This document shows, piece after piece, positions 12,248 to 22,459 of a stretch of DNA of 64,000 nucleotides. The translations under genes and the position numbers were made by a program. This stretch comes from Viola odorata. Lineage: Eukaryota; Streptophyta; Magnoliopsida; Malpighiales; Violaceae. The DNA is taken from contig OY829544.1 of the NCBI GenBank assembly GCA_963691705.1, positions 40,197,917 through 40,261,916 of the forward strand. Reading direction: 5' to 3'. The number at the start of each line of letters is the position of its first letter. Position 1 is the first letter of the stretch. The notes under the pieces were generated by a model, which was not told the DNA's origin, ran no database searches, and worked only from the letters and a program-made list of their open reading frames with translations.

Positions 12248-12333
12248 GGGGTAGTGCACTTACATATGCCGCCAGCACGAGTGCATCTGCATTTGCTCCT
12301 GTTACACCAGCCAAGGCCACGGGAGTAGATTGA
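12248..12333 (+). pseudogene. Last exon-like remnant of the same unidentified gene
   Basis: Begins after an acceptor (CTGAATCTCATGCAG) and reads GSALTYAASTSASAFAPVTP then a short tail to TGA 12331-12333. The phase fits the donor at 11853 (a one-base codon start upstream, two bases here). The intron would be 395 bp. Low-complexity Ser/Ala/Pro content. Function unknown. Confidence 0.4.
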
Positions 12334-14312
12334 AATGAGCTCACTGAAACACCGTATTTGTGCTTGGATGAAAGAACAGACCATGAAAGAAATTAGCAAA
12401 ATGGTAAAAAAATGAACCAAAATGGTAAAAAAATGATCTAAAACTAGTGAAAACAAATTTAAGTAGTAAATTTTTTTACTTAATTATAAAAAAATGAAAT
12501 AATTTTTATGAAATAATTTTATTAAGTGAAATAATAAATAAGTAAGTGTAATTGGATATCCATTACATATCCTATTGAATATTAGGCATATTGGGTATGA
12601 GTTATAATGGATATTTAGTTTTGGGTATGAGTTGGGTATTTACCTATACCCGCCCATACCCACTTTAACACATCCATACTTGTTCAATTATCATCCCTAT
12701 GATAAACGCATATTTTATTTTTCAGTGGCCTTTCTCCAAATTCATTCTATACTCTTTCATCCCCACTCCCTTTAACCACTAATTACTCTCAACTTTTACC
12801 TTTTTTTACTGCCGAATTAGGTCTAAACACTTAGGATTAATTAATATCTTCTTTTTTTCTTTCCAATCCGATTCTAAAATTTTATTCTCTCTATTTTTTA
12901 TATAAAAAGAATAAGAATTCAACGTTAAAAATTAATAACATGTATAAAAATGATATAAATGATAATCAATACAATGGGAGTTGAACAAGGAGTAATATCT
13001 ATTTTAAAATCTCTACGATACGATGTAGGTTGATTTTCGTAATTTAATATAATGAATTATAAATTAGTCTTATTTACAAATAAAGTTGGGATACCATATT
13101 ATAAAAGAAAAGAAATGATGATGATGATGATGATGATTTATGCTTGAAGTTAAAAGTTGTCGAAGATTAGCGTATAAGGGAAAGTTAAACCTACGCGCGG
13201 GGACATTAATTTTGTCCATATCTTTATTCTTGTGCAGTGGAGTAAACCAACAACTAAAGTCTAAAATTGTTTGTGGGGTGGTAATTTTAGGAATATGTTT
13301 GCTTGACACCTGATCTGCGAATAACATCGGATTTGAGAAGATCTGCTGCGGTCGTTCATACGTGAAACCTGTTTCACGTGTAAAACAATGTTGGACTTGC
13401 TAGTTTTGTCATCTGTGCTCTGTTCGTCACTGTTAGCTTGACAGTAACAATTTGCAAAGGTGTACATATGCATTTGACAATTGTTCCCTTTCTCTACTTA
13501 CATACCTTTTATTTTTCTTTAAAAATACAAAAAATGGTATAAAAATAAGTAGAAAAAATGGGAGAATTATTGTAGTTATCATAAAAGGAACGTAAAAATT
13601 GTTGTACTGATTAAAAATATGACATCATATAATTAAAAAAATACAATTTTAACAAAAAAACGTTTTTACAAAATTTGTAAAGATTTTATAGTTGTTAGGG
13701 AAAACATAACTCAGTCCGGTGGGATTGATGTAAATTTTTGTTTTTGTTTTTTTGATTGTAACATTTTTTTTTTTGCTTTTTTGATTGAAGGTTGATCGAA
13801 AAAATGACGCCATAAATAACTGATATTACATTTAGCTTTTTTGAGTTAGAGGCTATTATGAATAGAAAATTTGACCTATTTTAATTTAAATATGACGCCA
13901 TATATTTTCAAAAAGGAAATTAGACCTATTTTAATTGAAATATGACGGAAAAAAGGGAACATAAAATAATATTCCATAAAGAAACGTAAGTCTGATCGAT
14001 TTCTTCAACTATATTGGAGAATTATTTATTAAATTGGAGAAGTGGAGATTAAATATTTTTAAATTAGAAGGAAAGTACACAGTTGTTTGCACTGAATATT
14101 TATTTGATGTCATAATTAAAAAAATGCATACAAAGAAAGTAATGATTAAGAAAAAAAGATTTTTTATTTATAAAAAAAACCAAGTCTGTAAAGAGTTTAT
14201 AATTGAGCTAAATAAATAATTTATGTTTCGTTAGCATAAATTGTGGTAATAAATAGTTATGATGGTTCTATTTAGACTACGAGTGATGTAAAATTGTAGT
14301 TTCTATATCAAT
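12334..14312. other. AT-rich intergenic DNA
   Basis: No gene or clean element is seen. It holds a GAT/ATG triplet microsatellite (about 13115-13136), a short direct repeat AAAATGGTAAAAAAATGA (about 12400-12437) and a diverged internal duplication (about 13620-13690 resembles 14120-14210; ATTTTAATT/AAATATGACG words repeat at about 13875 and 13935). Confidence 0.6.
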
Positions 14313-14320
14313 ATGATGAC

Positions 14321-15087
14321 TAGAGGCGGAGCCTTATAGGAGCCAGCCCCCCAAACTTTAAAAAAAAGATATAATAATTTAATATATACGTTGTTGGTTT
14401 GGTTCGAACCGATGATACGAACAATTTCACCTAAAAATGAATAAAAATTCGAACCGAAATTGTTAAAGTGTGGAATAAAATAAAACAAAATAATTAGTAC
14501 ATAGTAAGCGACGAAAAGTCCGCTCTATAGTTCGATAAAAATTCTCTCGTAAACGAGTTTGAACGTAAGAGATAAAAGTTTTAAAAAATTTAAACCCAAC
14601 CCACACCCAAATCCTTTCAATTAAATCTCAAATCCTCATTTCCTAAATCATCATCCAATAAACCCGTGCCAAAACCAATTCAATCTCTGCCGAAATCCAA
14701 TCCCTCCATTTAATTCAATTTCTACACCAAATCATCACATATCGATCACCCTCTCAATCTCTCATTCAATTCCAATCCTAAAGTAGAGAACAATTGTAAA
14801 AAGTATGTATATTTTATGAATTCTAATGTATAATTAATTTTTTTCTATATTGTCTTTTTATTTAGCTTTTTGTTAAGTTTATTTAAATATTTGTTATTTA
14901 GTGACGGATACAAATACTCTTAAACATTTTTCCAATTTTTCGTTCAGCTCACTTGCCTTCCCTTTAAAATACTCCAAAAAAAAATATTCGGGGCCGCTGC
15001 CCCCGAACTCCCGCACCCCCTGAATACAAATCCTAGATCCATCACTGATCTCGCCCCCCCAAACATCAAGGGCAGGATCCGCTACTG
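14321..15087. mobile_element. Non-autonomous hAT transposon (767 bp)
   Basis: Ends are TAGAGGCGGAGCC on the left and GGATCCGCTACTG on the right, imperfect terminal inverted repeats that fit the hAT pattern (Y-A-R-N-G). A perfect 8-bp target duplication ATGATGAC flanks it (14313-14320, 15088-15095), the length typical of hAT. No transposase is encoded. Near the right end is CCGCTGCCCCCGAACTCCCG, a G/C-rich sub-terminal block. Confidence 0.85.
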
Positions 15088-15095
15088 ATGATGAC

Positions 15096-15561
15096 TATAA
15101 TTACCTCAATCTTGATACGATGAATTTAGAATATGATTTTCCTATTTACATTTATATTGTTTGTAAAATTGAGGAGGTTATTCCCCTGGTTTTCAGTTTA
15201 TTATTTTTACTATATTTACGAGACTAATTGAATTCAACACATAAAAATCGCAGAACTTACCAAACATGGATACCATATAATGGTTCATTATGTTAGATAA
15301 GTTTTTGGGACTAAGGTTTGGTCTTAAGAGCAGATATGCATGCAACAAAGTAAGAGCAAAATTAGAGGCAATAATTGTAGAACAACTTAATGAGATCAAA
15401 GAACTTCGAAAATGGTGCATTGCATAAAATGAAATGATAGAAAGATACAAAAGGATTAAAGCAACAAATTAATAACTAAATTTAATCATGTTTTGGAATG
15501 GCAGGGATTGCATTCACAAACCTGTTTAGCTCTTGCATAGAACCTATCACATCCCCAAGGG
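15096..15561. other. Intergenic stretch without recognisable feature
   Basis: AT-rich, with no open frame or repeat that I can support. Confidence 0.5.
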
Positions 15562-16806
15562 TGATGGGTGTCGAAACCGTAAAAAATAAATACAACTTAT
15601 CAGTACCTATAAAAAATTACAAATAATGGTAAGACGTTTGTTCCACAGAGAATGGATAGCCCTAAAATAAGATAAATACCAGATTTAAACACTTAAGTAG
15701 AATAGGCGGTTTTTGTTTAAAAACTAAGAATTGAAAAAGCAATTAAAGAAACAGGTCAAGAACGAACATTCAGGAAAATATTCTTAGTAAAAGCTAAAAC
15801 AAGTTACAATTCATAAGTATTCGATCATGGATGCACAAATATTCCTTTCCAGTCTATAGAATAGCTATAGAATCAAGGTACGCTTATAACTCCTACTTCC
15901 CTCCTGTATCAAAACCATCTCAAGTATGCTTAGAGATGATTCCTAATCAACTACCACCTTACTGGTTAAAGGGTTTACTAAAATTGGTTAATTGTTGAAT
16001 AGGGGAAGACAATTTTAAGCCAAAACACCTCGGTTGTCAATCGGGGCTTAAACCTAAATACTATTTCCTCTAGCTTTTCAGAGCTAGTTGTTTACTTCGA
16101 TCTCCTTGGTCTGTAAATGGCCGAATAAAGGGTTGCCGTAACTAAAAAGAATGACAGTTTCAGATTAGAATCTAGTTTGATTAGACGTAAACCTAATATG
16201 AAAAGTGATGACAATTAATTTAGAAAACACATATATGCAAACATAGAAATTAAGAAGAGCAATTTAGATCTCACAAATCTTAGAATCATAACTTAATTTC
16301 CTTTACCAGTAATAAGAAAGCTTAGCTAAAGATAGACAAGAAAATTAAAGAAAATAATAAACTGTTTAAATATAAAATCCTGCGCCTTCAAGGTTGAAGA
16401 CGACATGAGAAAACGAGTTCAAAACTAGAGAAAAGAAAGAAGAGAGGTTGCTAGACGTCCTCCCTAAAATACCCTAGGAGAATATATATAGTTTAATTAC
16501 TAATTATATTTTAATCACTACTCTCTCTTCGATTAGAACTCTAACCAATGAGGTCGAAAGAAGCTGAAACTCTAACACTCCTAGAGAAACTCCAGCTGGC
16601 CTAACGCATATGTCTTCGAAATATTTATCTTTAAGTAGTGCATGAGGATTGGGACTCTCTGCCTTGAGGTAGCCAAGAAGGATCTTCTTGGCCAAGAAAC
16701 CGACCAAGAATGCTGTCTGCGTAACTTTGTCCAATTTTTGATCTTTTCTGCCCCGTTTCATCTTTATTTATTCCAGAGCTATTTTTTTGCAAATGTAGAG
16801 AAATTC
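15562..16806 (-). mobile_element. Old LTR-like fragment related to the solo LTR at 4484-6149
   Basis: Reads TGATGGGTGTCGAAACCGT from 15562. This is close to the reverse complement of the end of the solo LTR (TGACGGGTGTCGAGTCCGT), followed by AAATACAACT and CAGTACCTAT-like words that also correspond. The right limit near 16806 is a guess and no target duplication was found. It is degraded and has no coding potential that I trust. Confidence 0.5.
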
Positions 16807-16810
16807 ACCT

Positions 16811-17165
16811 CTAATTAGTAGAATCACCATCTAAATTACATGAAAATAGATGGTAAAAACAACTAAAAAATACGTCCAATCGAAGGGTAAGGTTCAACAC
16901 AACTCTTTTATGCTCTATACGAACAATTGCAAGAGACAGTTTGGTGATGTAATCACTCAAGGAGTCATTAACTTGCAGGGAATCATCTCCTAAATCATCC
17001 GCATTAACATCATCCTTCCTTTTACTAAGATCATGCAATATATCCTATAAGCGCTGGATGTCATGTGTCATTTGTAGGATCTTGTGCTCAACCTGCGCGG
17101 TGTCATCTTGGAGATGTAGAGTAACAAGTCCAATAGAATTGAAGAGTTCTTTTTTTTCCGTTGGG
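16811..17165 (-). pseudogene. Coding-like helical remnant, unidentified
   Basis: On the minus strand a frame open except for one stop reads FNSIGLVTLHLQDDTAQVEH, then QMTHDIQRL, a stop, and ILHDLSKRKDDVNADD onward. The composition (charged, hydrophobic at regular spacing) looks like an alpha-helical segment. I do not recognise a family. It may be a decayed host gene or transposon gene. Confidence 0.25.
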
Positions 17166-17685
17166 ATCTATGATTGAGATCCTAAAACTAAATTCAATGA
17201 AAAGAGAGAAGATAGTGAGGAAGGAAAGTTGCACAGGGGATACAAGCTTAATTGTGGTAGATAAGGGTTAAAAAGACTAGAGTAAAGTGTGTGTATTTAT
17301 AGTAGATTATAGGGACTTGAATGCGATAAGGTTGTAATTCAACTAAGGGTTTTGGTTTGGTTTGAAATCGTGCGTTTTTTAGAAGACAAAAAGGCTGGGA
17401 ATTTTGAACAACTTTAGGACCCTTATTGATGGTTCACGGTTTGCTAGGGAATCCAAAGTACACAGGCTATGTGAGGAGACTATAGAAGCTTGGAAAGAAA
17501 CCCTGGAGAAAAACAATAGTACATGTCTCCATAAGCATAGGCTTAGAATGACAACACAACCTTATTTAAACACTAGAGTTAAAGAAATAGGGAATTGAAT
17601 GCGTTACGAAATGAAGAAATAAGTCATCGAAGATTTAGTGTTTCTGTTGTTTAAAAAACATAGCAAGAGGGAAAGCAGGGAAGAT
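17166..17685. other. Intergenic stretch without recognisable feature
   Basis: A short open frame at 17404-17598 (+) has no family features. Nothing else is seen. Confidence 0.5.
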
Positions 17686-18130
17686 TTACACTATGGTTGG
17701 TTCGAAGGAAAATGAGGGTGGAAAATGGGAAGGAAGGAAAATGGGAAGAAAACTAAGGGGTTGTTCATGTAGGAAAAATTTCTTTTCCTTTTTCTAAGTT
17801 TTTCTTGTTTTCTTTTTCCATTGGAAAACAGAAAAGTGTGTTCATGTGATTTCAAAAATTTTCCATTTTCAGATTGAAAAAATGGAAAAATAGAATTATC
17901 ATTTCACTTAATAAATTAATAAATATATTTTTTTATCTAAATAAATATATCTGGTCTATTTCATAATTTCACATCATTTATATTATTAAACTCTTCTCAA
18001 AATTAAATATACTATTAATATAAATAGTCTAATTGTTTTCAAAATAATATTTATTATATAAATTCCTAATAATATATATTTATCACTACTAAAAAAACTA
18101 ATCTAATTTTTAATTCCTCAAATTACTATT

Positions 18131-18370
18131 ATAATTAGCCCATAATTGATCCGCAATAGCTTCTCTAACAACATTCATTTGTTGTTGCTTTGACATATCT
18201 ACTTGTAGACCTTCCTGCATCACACCTCATTGCTCTACTAAATTCCTCAAACCTTCTTCTCCATACTAGAAAAATACGCGAGTCATTAGCGGTTCCTTCC
18301 CAACCAGCATAAACAAAAGTGACGAACTATCACTTGCATTGACATTATAATTGTTGATCAAATCTTGTGT
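18131..18370 (-). pseudogene. Possible C-terminal remnant of PIF/Harbinger transposase or its partner ORF
   Basis: Minus-strand frame with two stops includes MTQDLINNYNVNASDSSSLL and ends SKQQQMNVVREAIADQLW. The last motif (R-x-x-I-A-x-x-x-W) resembles the C-terminus of plant PIF/Harbinger-encoded proteins as I remember them. Catalytic DDE residues are not visible. Weak call based on position and one motif. Confidence 0.3.
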
Positions 18371-18411
18371 CATTACCTACATGAACAAAAAATAATAACG
18401 TAATCAAATAA

Positions 18412-18502
18412 AAAGCAACATCTTCTTCAAGTTGAAAATAAGCAACCAGACATTATATATATATATATAAAGCAACATCTTCTTCAAGTTGAAAATAAGC
18501 AA
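18412..18502. repeat. 34-bp direct repeat around a (TA)n tract
   Basis: AAAGCAACATCTTCTTCAAG plus 14 more bases occurs identically at 18412-18445 and 18469-18502, separated by CCAGACATT and (TA)n. This looks like a small slippage or repair duplication inside the Harbinger-type element. Confidence 0.85.
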
Positions 18503-19057
18503 GACAGAAATCTGTTAAACAGATAAGTATGAGCTATTCCATCCATAACAAATCAGCACACAAAGCAACACTAGAAACAAGCTACACACTATCAATAATA
18601 AGTCAGAGCGCAAAACAATACTAGAAACATGTTACACATACAAGATCTTATGTACAGGAAAGAGGGTTAACCTCAACGGGATACCTGCCCTCAAGGAGAA
18701 AACAACAACACTTACTAGTATTGTAATCGGGTATTCCACCTCGTACCTTCGGTTTTCAGCGTCTCTTGCTTCAGCAAAATTTATAGTTTGTCATAAGTTA
18801 GCAGCAATAGACATTAGATTGCTGGTATTTACTAACAACAAACACCAATCAATTTACAGCAGCAATAACAACAACAGTTAGCTGCTCAATAAATTATAAA
18901 CTTAAACATGACTACAAAACCCAAGGAGAAAGCCATATCTATATTTCTTTTCGAAAAGTGACCATATCTAGACATATTAGTCATAAAACTAAGATTAAAT
19001 AAACAGACAACACTACAAATATTTGAACAAACCTATATTTCTTTTCGAAAAGTGACC

Positions 19058-19129
19058 ATATCTTGTATCCTATCGGCCTCATCAAGTGCCAAATGTCTGA
19101 TCATTAGTAGCGACACCCTAGGCCTCGCT
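19058..19129 (-). pseudogene. Captured DEAD-box RNA helicase fragment
   Basis: The minus strand encodes ARPRVSLLMIRHLALDEADR followed by IQDM. This matches the helicase region around motif II, where plant RH11/RH37/RH52-type helicases have (R)VSxQMIRxLALDEADRMLDM. Homology then stops, and the following ~32 bp (GTCACTTTTCGAAAAGAAAT) are a duplicate of 18937-18968. Only one exon-sized piece is present, within the TIRs of the Harbinger-type element, so it is transduplicated host sequence rather than a gene. Confidence 0.7.
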
Positions 19130-20077
19130 AGCAATCAACCAAACTCAACTCATCTATCCAGTTCTCTTAACTAACAAACCAGCAACAAATCAGGGAACAA
19201 TTGATGTAGGAATATAGTAACCATAATCTAGAATGATTTCTCTAGTAATTTTTTAGTAAGTGGGAAACCAACCATGCCTATTATTTCACTAAATAAAAAT
19301 TAGAATTAAGTATCTAGCCTTATGAAAATTATACATACACAGAATAACATAATGGTCATATAATAGTAAATTATACACATTTAAGTTCCGTCGTTCGCAA
19401 TGCCTTCAGCGTTCCTCGATTGTTGTCCCCTTCATAGCTACTGCTACCAGTACAACGCTACCCTACCTCCACTTCAAAGGCAACATCCGTTCATTAATTT
19501 TAACTTCTATAAAAAAGGATACAAAAGAGATCAATTCATAACTTCATTTTGTATTTGAAATGAAAATTAGTATAAGAGAATTCACATTAGAAGAAAGTTT
19601 GCCTTCTTTAACATCCCATCTTCTTCCCTCAGGAATCTGCATAATTAATTTCGGCACAACAACACCAAGTTTCCTTTTCTCTCTCGAATCACTCCGATAC
19701 CAAATTTTGATTTAGACCAGAAAATTATTAAGTTAGAGAATATAAAGTTAAAGAAAGAACTAAATAAATGGAAAAAATTAAAAACAATCAGACATGGCAT
19801 ATGCCCAGGAACAGTAGGAGAAGAAGCAGTATAGTTTATTCAGCAAACTTAAAAAATAGGAAGATTGGGGTGCAGTTTTTGCTCACTGCTTCGTTATCTT
19901 TACCTTAATTAATCTCCTGGTAATCCATGTAAAATAGTAAGAAAATCAAACAAATACCCAAAAATAACAACTCTGAAACATAGAAATAACAAGGTTTACA
20001 ACTGGACCACATATATACAGGTATTCACCTAAATGTGTCCAAGCACAAGATAGAAAGGCATATAGGCATGCGTACCT

Positions 20078-20290
20078 TCAAATCAAAGACAAACAAAGCT
20101 TGATGTGAGCCCAGATGGTTTTGACTGCCTCAGTGCGAGAAGTTTCGGAAGCGCCGAGGAAGTTGCTAAGAGCAGGGGAGACGGGGAAAGGCTTAAGTGT
20201 GACGGTGTGAGAGAAAGAGGTGGAGGAGGAGGTGACAGCGTGAGAGAAGGAGGTGGAGGATGAGTGAGTTGCGCCGAGAGTGAGAGGCAA
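20078..20290 (-). pseudogene. Captured SWIB/MDM2-domain gene fragment
   Basis: Reads PFPVSPALSNFLGASETSRT then EAVKTIWAHIK. This is the first half of a SWIB domain (typical P-V-S-x-x-L-x-x-F-L-G-x-x-E-x-S-R-x-x-A-V-K-x-I-W-x-Y-I-K), preceded by a Ser/Thr-rich stretch as in organellar plant SWIB proteins. The domain breaks after HIK, with a GTACGC donor-like site shortly after. No second half is seen nearby. The piece lies just inside the right TIR and reads inwards. Confidence 0.75.
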
Positions 20291-21253
20291 CCAAGAATAG
20301 GGTTGAGTTTTGGTATTTAAAATGGCAAATTTATAATAACGTAATTATTAAGGTTATTTTAGTCACTTAAAAATTTAAAATGAATAGAAAAGTGAGTTTT
20401 CTAAATTAGAAAATGCACTTTTGGTCTTTTCCAAGTGCAAGTGACAAATTAGAAAAAGGAAAATTGATTTTCTTTTTCCAAATTAAAAAATATGATCAAA
20501 TAAACACCATCTCCATTTTTCATTTTTCTTTTTCTATTTTTCTGGAAAAATGAGAAATGTTTTCACTTCCTGAACAACCCCTAATATTTTCCACTATTTG
20601 GTTGAGCAAGAAAAATAGAGAGGAAAGAAAAATGAAAGAAAAAGTTTGTGGGACCCACGGTTCTTTTTGGTCCAATAATGGATTAAAAGAGAGGTGATCA
20701 TTTTTTTCCAATTATACCTTATTTCCACTCTAAAAAATAAATTTTAAGTAGTACATTTTTCTTTTCTTCTTATAGTTCTAAAATGAATTCATAACTTAAA
20801 TCACTTCTCAAAAAATTGAAGTAATGAACGTATGTTCATTACTTAAATCACTCATGAAAAATATTAAAATAAAAAAATATTTTTTTAAAATAAAGAAAAA
20901 TAATAATTTTTTTGTAAGAAATATTATTTTTTGTAAAAAATAATTATTGATATGTTATATTTATATTTTAATCATATCTCAAATTTTTAGAGTATTCCAA
21001 CTTAAGAAAAAAAAAATCATTTATAATAAATTTTGGGTAAAATTATCTTTTGTTAAAATTGACATTTTCTTTCCTCTCCTTTTCCACCCAAACAAACAAT
21101 GGAAAAATATTTTCCTTCCATTTTCTTTCCTTCAATTTTCCACTCAACCAAACACTAGAGAAAAATCATTTTCCACTCTTTTTCCTCCCTCCTCCTTTTT
21201 CCACCCATTTTCTTTCCTCCTATTTTCTTTCCTTCAACCCAAACATAGTGTTA

Positions 21254-21874
21254 AAGTAATGGGTATAAGAAGTTTGACGCAATAGTCTCGTCCCAAATTT
21301 TTCACAAAAAGGAAACGCAAAGGCTTGGCCCGCGAATTCTCGACCCATAATACCCGTGGTTTTTTTGTCACAATTTTAATTTGTGATAATGTGTATAGGA
21401 GGCGGGAGAAAATATAGAAATTTGTTTTCGTTAAAGTATAGAAAATAATAAATTAATTATGATAAATGGTAGAATAGAGGAATTATAGAAAGATGTTCAT
21501 ATACTAGAATTTGTGTAACTTTGGTCCCTGTAGTTAATGGGCTCTTTTATCTGATATAGTTGGAGGAAAGAATTTAGTTTCTAAGCTTTCTTTTTCCTTC
21601 TTTCATCTTCAGGTTTGGTAGTTTGGTTTGAAGAAGAGTTAGTTCTGTTAGAGTTTTCAATTGAGTTCGGGCATAAAGCTTTTGGAGTGGAAGGAGGCGC
21701 AATTGAGTTTGGCGTGCATATTCATAGCAAAAAGCAGAGGTGATTTCCTATCTTGAAGCGTGTTTGAAATCGTTTGTAAGGTGTTGTTTTCAGTACTGTA
21801 GGTTAGTGTTTATGAAAGTAAATTTCTTATGGTATGTTTTAATTGTTTGTGTGCAAGTAAGTTTTCAAATATCG
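21254..21874 (+). other. Possible 5' region of the HMG-like gene
   Basis: No coding sequence. A pyrimidine-rich stretch (CTTTCTTTTTCCTTCTTTCATC, near 21589) and several GTAAG-like donors suggest a plant 5' untranslated region with introns, but nothing decides this. Confidence 0.3.
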
Positions 21875-22378
21875 ATGACCAAAGCAAGAGTGTTTAAGAA
21901 CAAGCAGACATTTGAAAAAAAGGAAAGGAAGATGAAGAATGAGGGCAGTTTAAAGAAGCCCGTCAACAACTTCCTTGTTTACTGGTAAAAGTTTGAGCAT
22001 CGATTTAAATTTCCGTTTGCATTACAACACCTTTGTATACAAATGTAGTTTATACTTAATTCTTTGTGGTTCAGGCATGAATGTTGTCGTAAATTGACTG
22101 GGAGTGAAGGAAGTAGTAAAGCTGGGAATAAATTGGTGTATTTATAATCATCAGTGTTGTTTTATTTCCCTTATTTAGTAAGTGTTAAATTTGAAAAAGT
22201 CTGATTAGATTTATAGTGGAATGGTAAAACTTGTGCTTGTATTAAGTGTGTTGCCAAAGTCGGTAGGATTTGACTGTCCATATCAATTGAAGAACAACGA
22301 CAATGGAGGGACAAGACTGGTTGTGCTTTCAAGGAGTACAAGGAGTTGAAGGAATCGGTGCCAAAGGGTGATCCTAAG
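21875..22378 (+). pseudogene. Broken three-exon gene resembling an HMG-box protein
   Basis: Exon 1 (21875-21984) starts MTKARVFKNKQTFEKKERKM and ends KKPVNNFLVYW. Donor GTAAAA, acceptor TGTGGTTCAG. Exon 2 (22075-about 22136) continues HECCRKLTGSEGSSKAGNK. A third exon-like piece ends at a GTATGG donor (22379) with WRDKTGCAFKEYKELKE. K-K-P-x-x-x-F-x-x-Y-W and the R-D-K-x-x-x-x-F/Y-K-E-Y pattern recall helices I and III of an HMG box, a DNA-bending fold of chromatin proteins. The second intron would be atypical, and the 3' part is cut off by the LTR at 22460. No continuation is found in the window. Confidence 0.4.
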
Positions 22379-22459
22379 GTATGGTTTTGAATTTTGTGTT
22401 AAGTCTCTACTCTTGAGGAGTTCTAATATATTAATGTTGGGTTCATTTGTCAGTGTAGT

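Larger units (their letters stand above)
17757..20581. mobile_element. PIF/Harbinger-type transposon (2825 bp) carrying host gene fragments
   Basis: Terminal inverted repeats GGGGTTGTTCATGTAGGAAA (left) and the reverse complement of TTCCTGAACAACCCC (right), with TAA on each side (17754-17756, 20582-20584). The 3-bp TWA duplication and GGG-GTTGTT ends are typical of PIF/Harbinger. Inside are, all on the minus strand, a SWIB-domain gene piece (20078-20290), a DEAD-box helicase piece (19058-19129) and a weak transposase-like tail (18131-18370). It sits inside the outer TIR element, so it is the younger of the two. Confidence 0.75.
17689..21250. mobile_element. Outer TIR element (MITE-like) split by an inner transposon
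   Basis: Left end CACTATGGTTGGTTCGAAGG and the reverse complement of the right end CACTATGTTTGGGTTGAAGG form long imperfect inverted repeats. TTA flanks both sides (17686-17688, 21251-21253). Without the inner 2.8-kb insertion the element would be about 0.73 kb. The TTA duplication and the TGTTTGG in the end sequence fit Tourist/PIF-Harbinger MITEs. The terminal CACTA would also allow a CACTA element, which likewise makes 3-bp duplications. No coding sequence belongs to it. Confidence 0.78.

Noticed and set aside
16504..16761. 85-codon minus-strand frame
   Set aside because: Falls inside the LTR-like fragment 15562-16806 and shows no known domain.
17404..17598. 64-codon plus-strand frame
   Set aside because: Short, no family motif, no promoter or splice context.
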